Shown here piece after piece: positions 25,532 through 34,410 of a stretch of DNA of 64,000 nucleotides (its first letter is position 1; every line of letters begins with the position of its first letter). A program made the position numbers and the translations under genes. The notes under the pieces are model-generated. The model did not search any database and was not told the origin of the DNA. It saw only the letters and a program-made list of their open reading frames with translations. Origin of the DNA: CAXWPM01 sp965206125 (GTDB taxonomy: Bacteria; Acidobacteriota; Terriglobia; 20CM-2-55-15); NCBI GenBank assembly GCA_965206125.1, contig CBDBIN010000046.1, forward strand, positions 310,001 to 374,000, in the 5' to 3' direction.

Positions 25532-25851
25532 CCGAACAGGCAATCGTACCCGCGACCGCAGCCCCGGTCCCGGCAGAGGCGGTGACGCCTCCCCCTCCGT
25601 CCGGCGCGCTGGTACCCCCGGAGTTGAAGGCCTTCTCCGACGTCCCGATCAATCTGTCGATCGAGATCGGAAGACTGCAGGTGTTCCTGGGTGAGCTGGT
25701 GGATCTGAAACCGGGCCGGATCTTCAAGATCGCCAAGGCTGTGGGAGAGCCGTTCGATATCTGCGCGAACCGCCAGCCCGTAGCGCGCGGCGAAGTCATC
25801 GTGGTCGAGAACAGCGCCGGCGTCCGCATCACGGAAGTCCTGAAGCTGTAG
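25528..25851 (+). CDS. fliN: Flagellar motor switch protein FliN
   Basis: 107 residues. After a proline/alanine-rich N-terminus, residues about 36-105 are a complete SpoA (C-ring) domain: FSDVPINLSIEIGRLQVFLGELVDLKPGRIFKIAKAVGEPFDICANRQPVARGEVIVVENSAGVRITEV. FliN forms the base of the C-ring and binds FliH. In most operons fliM lies between fliL and fliN; here it does not, and no FliM is seen elsewhere in the window. Confidence 0.93.
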   Translation: MTEQAIVPATAAPVPAEAVTPPPPSGALVPPELKAFSDVPINLSIEIGRLQVFLGELVDLKPGRIFKIAKAVGEPFDICANRQPVARGEVIVVENSAGVRITEVLKL

Positions 25852-25863
25852 AGAGTGTAGGAG

Positions 25864-26100
25864 ATGCCGTACCTCCAAGTAATCGGAGCGCTGGTCCTGA
25901 TCGTAGGCCTGCTTGTGGTCGGCCTGCAGATCCTCAAGAAATACGTGCCGTCGATGGCCGGTGCGGGCGACATGTCCGTTGTCGAGCAACTTCATCTGGG
26001 CGACCGATGCCGGGTGATGGTTGTCCGGGTTCGTGATGAAGAGATTCTGATCGGTGTCACCCGGAAAAACGTCTCGATTCTCGAAAAACTTCCCAAATGA
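25864..26100 (+). CDS. fliO: Flagellar biosynthesis protein FliO (short)
   Basis: 78 residues. One N-terminal membrane helix (LQVIGALVLIVGLLVVGLQIL) precedes a small soluble domain (SVVEQLHLGDRCRVMVVRVRDEEILIGVTRKNVSILEKL), the FliO/FliZ domain pattern. FliO helps assemble the FliPQR export gate core. Shorter than enteric FliO (about 120) but positioned between fliN and fliP as usual, with an ATGA overlap to fliP. Confidence 0.85.
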   Translation: MPYLQVIGALVLIVGLLVVGLQILKKYVPSMAGAGDMSVVEQLHLGDRCRVMVVRVRDEEILIGVTRKNVSILEKLPK

Positions 26101-26807
26101 ATTTTCTCCCAGCCCCCTTGTTCTTGACGCTGCTCCAGGCCGCGCCCGGCATCAGCATAGACGCCGGCGACGGGCAGATTCAGATGAACCTGCCCGTGCA
26201 GATGTTGATACTGCTGACACTGCTGACTTTTCTGCCGTCGATCATCATCACGCTGTCGTCGTTTACGCGCATCATCATCGTGTTTCATTTCCTGCGTCAG
26301 GCGCTGGGCACCCAGGAAGCACCCTCGAATCAGATTCTCATCGGGCTGGCCCTGTTCCTCTCGTTCTTCGTGATGAGTCCGACGCTGAATCAGATCTACG
26401 ACACGGCCTACGTGCCGTGGTCGACCGGAGAGATCGACGAGGTGGGTGCGATCGAGAACGGGGCGGCTTCGCTGAAGACGTTCATGCTGCGTCACGCTCG
26501 GGAGAAGGACCTGAAGTTGTTTACCGACCTTTCCGGCAACGCGCCTCCGAGCGGTCCTGAGGATCTGACGATGACCGCGATCATTCCGGCATTCATCATC
26601 TCCGAGGTCAAGACGGCGTTTCAGATCGGCTTTGTCCTTTTCCTGCCGTTCCTTGTCATTGACATGATCGTCGCTTCAGTACTTCTGTCGATGGGCATGA
26701 TGCAGCTGCCGCCGGTAATGGTGTCTCTGCCGTTCAAGGTCCTGCTTTTCATCATGGTGGACGGGTGGAACCTCATCGTTTCGTCACTGGTAAAGAGTTA
26801 TGTCTGA
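26097..26807 (+). CDS. fliP: Flagellar type III export gate protein FliP
   Basis: 236 residues. A signal-like N-terminus and then MLILLTLLTFLPSIIITLSSFTRIIIVFHFLRQALGTQEAPSNQILIGLALFLSFFVMSPT, a signature FliP region. The late VFLFLPFLVIDMIVASVLLSMGMMQLPPVMVSLPFKVLLFIMVDGWNLI is equally diagnostic. Five FliP subunits form the inner-membrane export channel. The start overlaps fliO and the end overlaps fliQ by eight bases. Confidence 0.97.
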   Translation: MNFLPAPLFLTLLQAAPGISIDAGDGQIQMNLPVQMLILLTLLTFLPSIIITLSSFTRIIIVFHFLRQALGTQEAPSNQILIGLALFLSFFVMSPTLNQIYDTAYVPWSTGEIDEVGAIENGAASLKTFMLRHAREKDLKLFTDLSGNAPPSGPEDLTMTAIIPAFIISEVKTAFQIGFVLFLPFLVIDMIVASVLLSMGMMQLPPVMVSLPFKVLLFIMVDGWNLIVSSLVKSYV

Positions 26808-27069
26808 AGAAATGGTCATCCGTCTTGCGAGCCAGTCGCTCCATACCGTGCTGCTTGTCAGCGCACCCATGCTCGGCGCCGGTCTCGTCATCGGTATCAT
26901 GATCAGCCTGGGTCAGGTGATCACATCGATCCAGGACATGGCCCTGGCCTTCGTACCCCGAATTGTCGTGACCTTTCTGGTCTTCCTGATCATTTTCCCC
27001 TGGATGATGAGCTACATGGTGTCCTACACCCAGATGTTGCTGGGGAACTTCGACCCGTACGTCCAATAG
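26800..27069 (+). CDS. fliQ: Flagellar type III export gate protein FliQ
   Basis: 89 residues with two membrane helices (HTVLLVSAPMLGAGLVIGIMISLGQVITSIQDMALAFVPRIVVTFLVFLIIFPWM). The central GLVIGIMISLGQVITSIQ block is the FliQ motif. It packs around the FliP/FliR pore. The gene overlaps fliP and is 16 bases from fliR. Confidence 0.95.
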   Translation: MSEEMVIRLASQSLHTVLLVSAPMLGAGLVIGIMISLGQVITSIQDMALAFVPRIVVTFLVFLIIFPWMMSYMVSYTQMLLGNFDPYVQ

Positions 27070-27085
27070 CAGCGAAGGCACTACG

Positions 27086-27835
27086 ATGGATGCCGTCTTC
27101 GCACTGCAGGTTCCGTATTTCCAGATCATTCATGTCGTCGTCGTCGCAATCCGCGTCGGCGCGATGCTCCTGTTTTCCCCAATCTGGGGGAACCCGGCGC
27201 TCCCGCAGCACGTTCGGATCCTGCTGGTCTTCGCCACCGCGGCGGGTGTGTCGACGGTCGTTCCGTTCAACGAGGCCGCCCTCGCGCATCCGGAGCTGGT
27301 CATTCCCGGCGAGTTCTTCGTCGGTCTGCTGCTGGGCATGGGAATCCGGATCGCATTCGCCGTTCTCCATTTTGCCGGTCAGATGGTGGGCTTCAGCGTG
27401 GGATTCTCCGCTGTTCAGGCGATCGACCCGCAGACCCAGAACCGCTCGACCCTGATGGCGGGCTACTTCACCATGGTGGGCTACGCGATCTTCCTCGCCA
27501 CAGATCAGCATCATGAGTTCATACGTGCGATGCGGATGAGCTATGAAAGCTTTCCGATCGGCGGGATGCCCGCGGCCGCAACCTGGTTCGAGTTGCTGAT
27601 GTCGACGGCGGGAAATATCTTCGCGGTCGGCTGGAAGATCGGTTTTCCACTGTTCCTCGTCGTTCTACTCACCGATATGTCCGTCGGTTTCCTGTCCCGG
27701 ATGCAACCCCAGTTCAACACGATGATCCTGGCGTTGCCGCTCAAAATTATCGTCGGGCTGCTGACGCTCGGAGCCTCACTCGTCGCGTTTCCGATGGTCA
27801 TGCGGCAAGTGTCGGATTTCGTGATCCTCAGGTGA
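27086..27835 (+). CDS. fliR: Flagellar type III export gate protein FliR
   Basis: 249 residues with six or so membrane segments. Recognisable stretches are RVGAMLLFSPIWGNPALPQHVRILLVF, EFFVGLLLGMGIRIAFAVLHFAGQMVGFSVGFSAVQAIDP, and FPLFLVVLLTDMSVGFLSRMQPQFN. It completes the FliP5Q4R1 gate. The gene is followed by flhB after only one base. Confidence 0.96.
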   Translation: MDAVFALQVPYFQIIHVVVVAIRVGAMLLFSPIWGNPALPQHVRILLVFATAAGVSTVVPFNEAALAHPELVIPGEFFVGLLLGMGIRIAFAVLHFAGQMVGFSVGFSAVQAIDPQTQNRSTLMAGYFTMVGYAIFLATDQHHEFIRAMRMSYESFPIGGMPAAATWFELLMSTAGNIFAVGWKIGFPLFLVVLLTDMSVGFLSRMQPQFNTMILALPLKIIVGLLTLGASLVAFPMVMRQVSDFVILR

Positions 27836-27836
27836 C

Positions 27837-28902
27837 ATGTCAGGCAAAGACGACAAAACAGAAAAACCAACTTCAATAAGGCGCCGAAAGGCGCGTGAAG
27901 AGGGCCAGGTCGCCCAATCCCAGCAGGTGTCCTCCACGATGGCGCTCATCGGGGCGCTTACTACTCTGGCCTGGGTCTTGAGCTACCGGGACGGATTCCG
28001 AGGTTTTTTCGCCCGGACGATCGATCTCGGGCGGATGACCGACACACCCGAGGCCTGGCTGTTAGGACTCGTCAATGAGGCGGGGTCTATTTTCTCCTCC
28101 TGGTCGCTCCCGTGTTGACCGGCGCGTGGGTGGGGGCGCTGGCCGGCAACCTCGTTCAAGGCCTGCCCAACTACTCCTCCAAGGCGCTCAAGCCGAAGTG
28201 GGAGCGGCTCAACCCCGCCCAGGGCATCAAGAAACTGAAGACCAAAGTGTCCCCGGTCGAGTGGGCCCGTCTACTGATCCTGCTCGTCGTCCTTGTCGTC
28301 GTGGTCTGGCAGACGATCGATTCTCACTGGATGGAACTGCTCCGTTCTCCGGGTATCTCGATCGAAGCGTCGAACTCACTTCTGCGTGACGTGCTGATCC
28401 GGGTCCTGACCTACGTCGTGATGACACTGATCGTGCTGTCGATCGGCGATTTCTTCGTTCAAAGACACCGGCATGAGAAGAGCCTCAAGCAGTCCAAGGC
28501 CGAGGTCAAGCAAGACAACAAGCAGCTGGAGGGCAACCCTGAGGTCAAGGCCAAGGTTCGGGCGATCCAGCGAGAACAGGCAAGAAACGGATGATGGCGG
28601 CCGTCGTTGACGCCGACGTGATCATTACCAACCCGACGCACTTCGCCGTGGCACTCGAGTACAAACCCGAGTGGATGGCCGCTCCCAGGGTCGTCGCCAA
28701 GGGACAGGATTGGCTCGCGGAAAGAATCAAGGAGGCGGGTCGGGAATATGACATCCCCCGCGTCGAAAACGTCTCCCTGGCCCGCGCGCTCTACCGGAGC
28801 GTGGAGGTCGACCAGGAGATCCCGATGCATTTGTTCAAGGCTGTTGCCGAGGTCCTGGCGTTCGTGTTCAAGACACGTAAGCGTATGAACCAAAAAGGAT
28901 AA
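27837..28902 (+). pseudogene. flhB: Flagellar export switch protein FlhB, two frameshifts
   Basis: Three adjoining open segments encode one FlhB. Segment 1 (27837-28118) is the cytoplasmic start DKTEKPTSIRRRKAREEGQVAQSQQ and first helix. A missing G near 28082-28085 breaks it; restoring it gives GVYFLLLVAPVLTG. Segment 2 (to 28594) carries helices and the LKQSKAEVKQDNKQLEGNPEVKAKVRAIQRE linker. A missing C near 28580-28582 breaks it before MMAAVVDADVIITNPTHFAVAL, which holds the autocleavage NPTH motif. Repaired length is about 355 residues, normal for FlhB. FlhB switches export from rod/hook to filament substrates. Both lesions are single-base losses. Confidence 0.88.
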
Positions 28903-28934
28903 TGTCCAGATGACACCCGACCCAGGATATCAGG

Positions 28935-29900
28935 TTGCGAGCGCAGGACGGAATCTCCCCGTCGGGTATCCGCGAAGCGAAAACCTTGGCATCCGGGTTG
29001 CTCTATCGACGTTTGAGGTCAGGTTTGGGTAATAAAGCACAATTAGCGATGCCGGTTGTCGTCATTGTCATTCTGACGGCGCTGCTGATTCCGCTGCCGA
29101 CCTTCTTCCTCGACATCCTGATATCGGCGAACATTTCGCTTTCGGTAGTGGTCCTGTTGTCCGCGCTCTACGTTCTCAACCCGATCGAGTTCTCCGCGTT
29201 CCCGTCGATCCTTCTGTTGACGACTCTGTTCCGCCTGTCGCTGAACATTGCGTCGACCCGGCTGATCCTTCTCAACGGAGGAGGTGGCGTGGGGGCGGCC
29301 GGCGACGTGATCGGAGCATTCGGACAGTTCGTTGTCGGTGGCAACTATGCCGTCGGTCTGATTATCTTTCTCGTTCTCATAGTCATCCAGTATGTCGTCA
29401 TCAACCACGGTGCCGTCCGCATTTCGGAGGTCACCGCCAGGTTCACGCTGGATGCCCTGCCCGGTAAGCAGCTTTCGATCGATGCCGACCTCAACGCGGG
29501 GATTATCGATCACGAAGAAGCCCGTCAACGGCGGGTCGAAGTCGGCAGGGAGGCCGACTTTTACGGCGCCATGGACGGCGCCATTCGCTTTACCCAGCGC
29601 GACGCCATGGCGTCGATCCTGATCACTCTGATCAACATCATCGCCGGCCTGTTCATCGGAGTGTTCCAGGGCGGTATGGATGTGCTCGTCGCAGCCGAGA
29701 CTTTCACCATCCTCACCATCGGTGACGGTTTGGTGACGGCCATTCCCTCGCTGCTGGTTTCGATTGCCGGCGCCATGATCACGACGCGCGCCGCGTCCGA
29801 TACGTCGCTCGGAGGCGAAGTGGGCACGCAACTTTTCGCCAATCCGACACCCATTTTCTTCGCTTGCGGCATCGTCGGTGGGTTGGGTCTGGGAGCTTAG
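28935..29900 (+). CDS. flhA: FlhA export apparatus protein, truncated (membrane domain only)
   Basis: 321 residues, against about 690 in intact FlhA. The membrane half is present: LPTFFLDILISANISLSVVVLLSALYV, FPSILLLTTLFRLSLNIASTRLIL, the FHIPEP-type loop DALPGKQLSIDADLNAGIIDHEEARQRR, and TIGDGLVTAIPSLLVSIAGAMITTR. The frame ends at TAG 29898-29900 in ...GGLGLGA, where the family continues into the cytosolic nonameric ring that captures substrate-chaperone complexes. That ring, plus flhF, flhG and fliA often found next, is missing. A GTG/ATG further in (for example ATG 29049) may be the true start. Frames downstream to flgF show no FlhA remnant. Confidence 0.88.
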   Translation: MRAQDGISPSGIREAKTLASGLLYRRLRSGLGNKAQLAMPVVVIVILTALLIPLPTFFLDILISANISLSVVVLLSALYVLNPIEFSAFPSILLLTTLFRLSLNIASTRLILLNGGGGVGAAGDVIGAFGQFVVGGNYAVGLIIFLVLIVIQYVVINHGAVRISEVTARFTLDALPGKQLSIDADLNAGIIDHEEARQRRVEVGREADFYGAMDGAIRFTQRDAMASILITLINIIAGLFIGVFQGGMDVLVAAETFTILTIGDGLVTAIPSLLVSIAGAMITTRAASDTSLGGEVGTQLFANPTPIFFACGIVGGLGLGA

Positions 29901-29997
29901 GACTATCGGAACAGATGGGTCGAAAACCGGCCCGTCGTTATGCGGAATCAGGCACTTGGATGTTCCGACGCTCGTCTTTGGCGTGTCGGTCGAGGGC

Positions 29998-30015
29998 TTG
30001 GTAGCCGCATTGCAG
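29998..30015 (+). promoter_or_regulatory. Sigma-54 promoter before flgF
   Basis: TTGGTAG (29998-30004) and TTGCA with GC at 30012-30013 have exact GG-N10-GC spacing. The -24 element has a T for the usual C. The start would be near 30025, about 54 bases before flgF. Confidence 0.6.
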
Positions 30016-30078
30016 TAGGGAGTTGGTCGGTTTGGCCGGATGGGTCCCGGAAGAGGATCCTCCATTGGACGGTAAGAG

Positions 30079-30789
30079 ATGAGCGACGCGATTTTTATAG
30101 CATACGAAGCACTCGAAGCGAGGATGAAGATGGTCGATATCATCGCCAACAACCTCGCCAACGTGCAGACGACAGGATTCAAGCGTGACTTTGGCGAGGT
30201 CCTCGAGGAGCTCGGAACCGAGGGAGAGATCGCCATCGAGGTCTATAGCGCGGTCGATCTCAGCCCTGGGGACTTCTTGACGACCGGCCGGGAGCTCGAC
30301 GCGGCGATCGACGGCTCGGGATTCTTTTCCGTCGAGACCGACAACGGCACACGCTACACGCGCAACGGAAGTTTCTCGATAAACGCGGACGGCGAGCTCG
30401 TCCTGAAGGACGGTCTCCGCGTTCTGGGCGACGGCGGCACACCAATTTTCCTCGGCGAAGGCGACGTCCGCATTCAGGATGGCGGCGACATCCTCGTCGA
30501 CGAAAACGTCGTTGCGACCCTCCGTGTCGTCGACTTCGACGACCCCCGTTATCTCAAGAAAGAAGGGATGTTCCGTTTCGAGTGGACCGGTGCTGCCACC
30601 GGTATATCCGACGTGCCCGAACCACGAATCAAGAGCGGACACCTGGAACGGTCCAACGTCAATTCCATCACCGAGATGGTCGAATTGATGACCGCGTTCC
30701 CGGAGTTCGAGTCGGTTGCCCAGACGCTGCGATCCATCACCACCGACATGGACAAGCAGCTTCTGGCTGAACTGGCGGATTTGACCTAG
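30079..30789 (+). CDS. flgF: Flagellar basal-body rod protein FlgF
   Basis: 236 residues. The N-terminus carries MVDIIANNLANVQTTGFKRDFGEVLEEL, the rod-protein motif. The middle has DGSGFFSVETDNGTRYTRNGSFSINADGELV, and the C-terminus RIKSGHLERSNVNSITEMVELMTAFPEFESVAQTLRSI. Shorter than FlgG and just before it, as in most operons. It forms part of the proximal rod. Confidence 0.93.
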   Translation: MSDAIFIAYEALEARMKMVDIIANNLANVQTTGFKRDFGEVLEELGTEGEIAIEVYSAVDLSPGDFLTTGRELDAAIDGSGFFSVETDNGTRYTRNGSFSINADGELVLKDGLRVLGDGGTPIFLGEGDVRIQDGGDILVDENVVATLRVVDFDDPRYLKKEGMFRFEWTGAATGISDVPEPRIKSGHLERSNVNSITEMVELMTAFPEFESVAQTLRSITTDMDKQLLAELADLT

Positions 30790-30816
30790 CAATCGGCCCG
30801 ATACACAGGAGTCTAA

Positions 30817-31605
30817 ATGTTAAGAGCACTACACACGGCCGCGACGGGAATGCAGGCCCAGCAGATCAACATCGATACGATCGCGAACAACATCGCGAAC
30901 ATCAACACGACAGGCTTCAAGCAGGCGCGAGCCGAGTTCCAGGATCTGCTCTACCAGGACCTGCGTCCGGCGGGGACGGCGTCGTCATCCTCGACGGAAT
31001 ACCCTACCGGACTGCAGCTGGGGCTGGGAACGATGCCGGTCGCGACGGCGCGCAACTACAGTCAGGGAGACTTTCGCTCGACGGACAACCCGCTCGACCT
31101 GGTGATTTCGGGCAAGGGTTTCTTTCAGGTTCGGCTGCCAAGCGGCGAGACCGCCTATACCCGCGACGGGTCGTTGCACGTCAACCAGGACGGCACGATC
31201 GTGACGGCGGACGGCAACCCAATCGAGCCGGCGATCACGATCCCGGCTGATGCGCAGGGTATCGTCATCGGCGCCGACGGGACCGTGTCCGTGACCCAGC
31301 CAGGCCAGACCGCCGCGCAGCAGATCGGGACCATCCAGATTGCAAACTTCCAGAACCCGGCGGGTCTGAGTGCCATGGGGAGGAACCTGCTGCTCCCGAC
31401 CACGGCCTCGGGCCTTCCTACCGCCGGTAATCCGGGCACGTTCGGACTCGGCATGATCAACCAGGGGTTCCTGGAGCAGTCGAACGTGAACGTCGTCGAG
31501 CAGATGGTCAGCATGATCGTGGCTCAGCGGGCGTACGAGATCAACTCGCGTGCTGTGCGAGTGGCCGACGACATGTTGCAGCAGGTCAACAACCTGGTCC
31601 GGTAG
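30817..31605 (+). CDS. flgG: Flagellar distal rod protein FlgG
   Basis: 262 residues, the standard length. MLRALHTAATGMQAQQINIDTIANNIANINTTGFK is the near-invariant FlgG start. SGKGFFQVRLPSGETAYTRDGSLHVNQDGTIV and the end GMINQGFLEQSNVNVVEQMVSMIVAQRAYEINSRAVRVADDMLQQVNNLVR are equally typical. It builds the distal rod through the P and L rings. It is 27 bases after flgF. Confidence 0.97.
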   Translation: MLRALHTAATGMQAQQINIDTIANNIANINTTGFKQARAEFQDLLYQDLRPAGTASSSSTEYPTGLQLGLGTMPVATARNYSQGDFRSTDNPLDLVISGKGFFQVRLPSGETAYTRDGSLHVNQDGTIVTADGNPIEPAITIPADAQGIVIGADGTVSVTQPGQTAAQQIGTIQIANFQNPAGLSAMGRNLLLPTTASGLPTAGNPGTFGLGMINQGFLEQSNVNVVEQMVSMIVAQRAYEINSRAVRVADDMLQQVNNLVR

Positions 31606-31634
31606 GGCCGCTTCATCCAAACGGGACATAAGAC

Positions 31635-32531
31635 ATGGTCGCAATTGTATTGGTACTGCTGTGCTGTCTGACGGCGCCCGCCGAGGTCGCCGTCGACAAA
31701 GACACCCTCGTGCTGGGGGACTTGATCGAGTTTCCTTCGGGCGACGCCCGCGCGTCGTTGCCGCTCGGTTACGCTCCGAATCCCGGGCTGGCGCGTCGCC
31801 TGCACGATTACGAAATCCTCGGGAAGCTGCGTGTTGCCGGTCTGCCGACCGACGACCTGAAGCTTCCGGACTCCGTTCTGGTCCGGAGGGCATCGCGTTC
31901 GCTCGACACCGCGCGTGTCCACGAGATCATCACCGGGTTGTTCGTTCAAAGGTTCCCCGACGCCCGCATCGAGATTCTGGAACTGACGGTTCCGAAGATC
32001 GAGGTCGCAACCGGAACGCTCGACCTGTCGGCCACGCTGCCGGCTACCTTCAATCCGGACGGACCGATCTCCGTACGGCTGGAGATTCAGGGTGAGGGTT
32101 TTTCTCGATCGGCCTTCGTGCGGACACGGGTTCGCGTAGAGACACCTCAACCGGTGCTCGTCCGTCCGGTTGAAGCCCACTCGCCTATCGTCTCCGGCGA
32201 TGTCCAGTGGCAACTCACGCCCCTCGGCAGGTCTGGCGACGTCGTTGGGTCGATCAATTCGATCCGGGGAAAGCTCAGCAAGCAGGACCTGAGAGAGGGT
32301 CAGATTTTGACCGAGCGGCTGCTGTATTCGCCCGTGATGGTACGTCGGGGCGATTCCGTCACAGTCCGGGCCCGCCTCGGCAGTGTCACGGTGGCAGCCA
32401 CGATGATCGCCCGGTCCTCCGGAGAGTACGGGGACACCATCGTCGTCGAGCACCTCAACGGTGGCGGCAAGGCGACGGCTCGAGTGACCGGGGACGGAAC
32501 GGTCGAAGTTATTGTCGGAGGTCAGTTATGA
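31635..32531 (+). CDS. flgA: Flagellar P-ring chaperone FlgA
   Basis: 298 residues. A signal peptide (MVAIVLVLLCCLTAPAEV) leads into a beta-rich periplasmic protein. The C-terminal half contains an SAF-like domain (VRPVEAHSPIVSGDVQWQLTPLG..., LSKQDLREGQILTERLLYSPVMVRRGDSVTV) and the final GDTIVVEHLNGGGKATARVTGDGTVEV, the FlgA end block. It assists FlgI polymerisation. It overlaps flgH by four bases. It is longer than the enteric form, with an extra ~80 residue N-terminal region. Confidence 0.9.
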   Translation: MVAIVLVLLCCLTAPAEVAVDKDTLVLGDLIEFPSGDARASLPLGYAPNPGLARRLHDYEILGKLRVAGLPTDDLKLPDSVLVRRASRSLDTARVHEIITGLFVQRFPDARIEILELTVPKIEVATGTLDLSATLPATFNPDGPISVRLEIQGEGFSRSAFVRTRVRVETPQPVLVRPVEAHSPIVSGDVQWQLTPLGRSGDVVGSINSIRGKLSKQDLREGQILTERLLYSPVMVRRGDSVTVRARLGSVTVAATMIARSSGEYGDTIVVEHLNGGGKATARVTGDGTVEVIVGGQL

Positions 32532-33232
32532 GAAACGTGTGGATTCTTCTATTGATGGCGCTGATCGCGTTTCCCGGTTCGAGTTTCGCGGCCGGCAGTG
32601 AGGACGACAAGGAAGTTCAGGTCTCGCCGCTCGAGGAATACCTGAGACAGGCCCGCGCCTCGGCATTTCAGCAGGCGCAGCAGGGGCCCTCGCTATTTTC
32701 CATGGCGTCGTCCAGCCTGTTTCTGTTTGTCGACGTCAAAGCGCGCAACGTGAACGACATCGTCACGATCCGGATCATCGAAACCTCCACGGCTTCGAAT
32801 TCGGCGAACACTTCGACCTCGCGGGACGGCGATGCCGGCGTTTCCGCGCCGAGCTTCTTCGGTCTGGAAGTCGGTGCATCCGCGCTGAACTTCGCCAACA
32901 TCCTTACGGGTATGTCGAACATGGCGTTCAGCGGCGAAGGAACGACTTCGAGGAGCGGTTCGCTGATAGCGTCGCTTTCGGCGCGAGTCGTCGAGGTCCT
33001 GCCGAACAGAGACCTGGTCCTCGAGGGCGTCAAGGAAGTGACGATCAACGATGAGCGCCACGTCCTGACGCTTCGCGGTGTCGTCCGATCGCGCGACGTC
33101 AGTCCCGGCAACCTCGTACTGTCCACTTCCATCGCACACATGGAGGTGAAGTTCGACGGCAACGGCATCATCTCGGATGCCAACAAACCGGGCTTTTTCT
33201 ACCGACTGTTCAAATTGCTGACACCGTTCTAA
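32528..33232 (+). CDS. flgH: Flagellar L-ring protein FlgH, without lipobox
   Basis: 234 residues. The body matches FlgH: SLFLFVDVKARNVNDIVTIRIIETSTASNSANTSTSRD, SLIASLSARVVEVLPNRDLVLEGVKEVTINDERHVLTLRGVVRSRDVSPGN. The L ring sits in the outer membrane. FlgH is normally a lipoprotein, but the signal peptide here (ending SSFAAGS) has no cysteine, so no lipid anchor is predicted. ATG 32528 overlaps the flgA stop. Confidence 0.93.
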   Translation: MRNVWILLLMALIAFPGSSFAAGSEDDKEVQVSPLEEYLRQARASAFQQAQQGPSLFSMASSSLFLFVDVKARNVNDIVTIRIIETSTASNSANTSTSRDGDAGVSAPSFFGLEVGASALNFANILTGMSNMAFSGEGTTSRSGSLIASLSARVVEVLPNRDLVLEGVKEVTINDERHVLTLRGVVRSRDVSPGNLVLSTSIAHMEVKFDGNGIISDANKPGFFYRLFKLLTPF

Positions 33233-33271
33233 GAGATGTTGAAAACCCGTTTTCAAGAGAAGGGCAATCAT

Positions 33272-34369
33272 ATGTGGATACGAATTATCGCGTTGCTACT
33301 GGTTTTCGTGACCGTGGGCCCGGCTTCGGCCAACTCGCGTCTGAAGGACATTAGCCACATCGCAGGCGTCCGTGGAAACACGTTGATGGGGTACGGGCTG
33401 GTCATCGGTCTGAACAAGACCGGGGACAAGCGCCAGACTCTGTTCACGAACCAATCCCTGGTCAACATGCTGGAACAGTTCGGGTTAACCATGAACGACC
33501 CGTCCATGAGGGTCGAGAACATCGCGGCCGCGATGGTGACAGCCGAGCTGCCCGCCTTCGCGCGTCCGGGTTCCCGGATCGACGTCACGGTGTCATCGAT
33601 CGGCGATGCGACCAGCCTGCAGGGTGGCATCCTGCTTCGGACTCCGCTGATAGGGCCCGACGGAAACGTCTATGCGCTGTCCCAGGGGCCGCTTGTTTTA
33701 GGGGGCTTCTCGGCGGGTAACGCGTCGACCGGGGTCAGTGTCAATCACCCGACAGTCGGCCGCGTTCCCAACGGCGCGACGGTGGAGCGAGCCGTCATGA
33801 CAGGTCTTCCGGAAATAGTGCAAACATTGGAGTTAGTGCTGGATCGCGCAGACTTTACAAACGCCAACCGCGTCGCAGCCGCGATCAACGAGGCCTTTGG
33901 CTCACCGATTGCACGCCCATTGGATGGACGCTCGGTGCAGCTGACGGTCCCAGCGAACTTGCAGCGCCGGCCGATCGAGTTCATCGCGGCCATCGAGGCC
34001 GTCTCAGTGGAAGTGGACAACCGGGCCCTTGTAGTGGTGAATGAGCGAACAGGCACAGTGGTCATCGGGAGCGAAGTTCGGATATCTCCGGTTTCGATCG
34101 CCCATGGAAACCTGAGTATCCAGATCGAGACGCAGTTTCAGGTTTCCCAGCCCCAGGGTTTCTCGCAAGGGCAGACGGTCGTGGTTCCGCAGCAGCAAGT
34201 GACCGCCCAGGAAGACCAGAGCGGGTTTGTGACGTTGGCCGACGGCGCGACAGTCCAGGACTTGATCAGCGCTCTGAACGCCATGGGAGTAACGCCGCGA
34301 GACACCATTGCCATCCTCGAGGCTTTGAAGGTCGCCGGGGCGCTACAGGCGGACCTGGAGATTATTTAG
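33272..34369 (+). CDS. flgI: Flagellar P-ring protein FlgI
   Basis: 365 residues, standard FlgI size. A signal peptide ends near GPASAN. SRLKDISHIAGVRGNTLMGYGLVIGLNKTGD is the FlgI hallmark. NMLEQFGLTMNDPSMRVENIAAAMVTAELPAF, RIDVTVSSIGDATSLQGGILLRTPL and a C-terminal LADGATVQDLISALNAMGVTPRDTIAILEALKVAGALQADLEII follow. ATG 33272 places the signal peptide at the start; the upstream ATG 33236 would add 12 charged residues. It forms the periplasmic P ring. Confidence 0.95.
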   Translation: MWIRIIALLLVFVTVGPASANSRLKDISHIAGVRGNTLMGYGLVIGLNKTGDKRQTLFTNQSLVNMLEQFGLTMNDPSMRVENIAAAMVTAELPAFARPGSRIDVTVSSIGDATSLQGGILLRTPLIGPDGNVYALSQGPLVLGGFSAGNASTGVSVNHPTVGRVPNGATVERAVMTGLPEIVQTLELVLDRADFTNANRVAAAINEAFGSPIARPLDGRSVQLTVPANLQRRPIEFIAAIEAVSVEVDNRALVVVNERTGTVVIGSEVRISPVSIAHGNLSIQIETQFQVSQPQGFSQGQTVVVPQQQVTAQEDQSGFVTLADGATVQDLISALNAMGVTPRDTIAILEALKVAGALQADLEII

Positions 34370-34410
34370 GAAATTGTCGGTCTCAACGAACTGAAAACTG
34401 AGCACTAACA

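Noticed and set aside
26054..26560. Alternative frame over fliP
   Set aside because: Shadow of fliP, which is certain from its motifs.
28575..28600. TGA within flhB as a second selenocysteine codon
   Set aside because: Reading through the TGA gives a foreign frame; a one-base frameshift restores the conserved NPTH region.
29901..30078. FlhA C-terminal remnant in another frame
   Set aside because: All three forward frames were read; none resembles FlhA.
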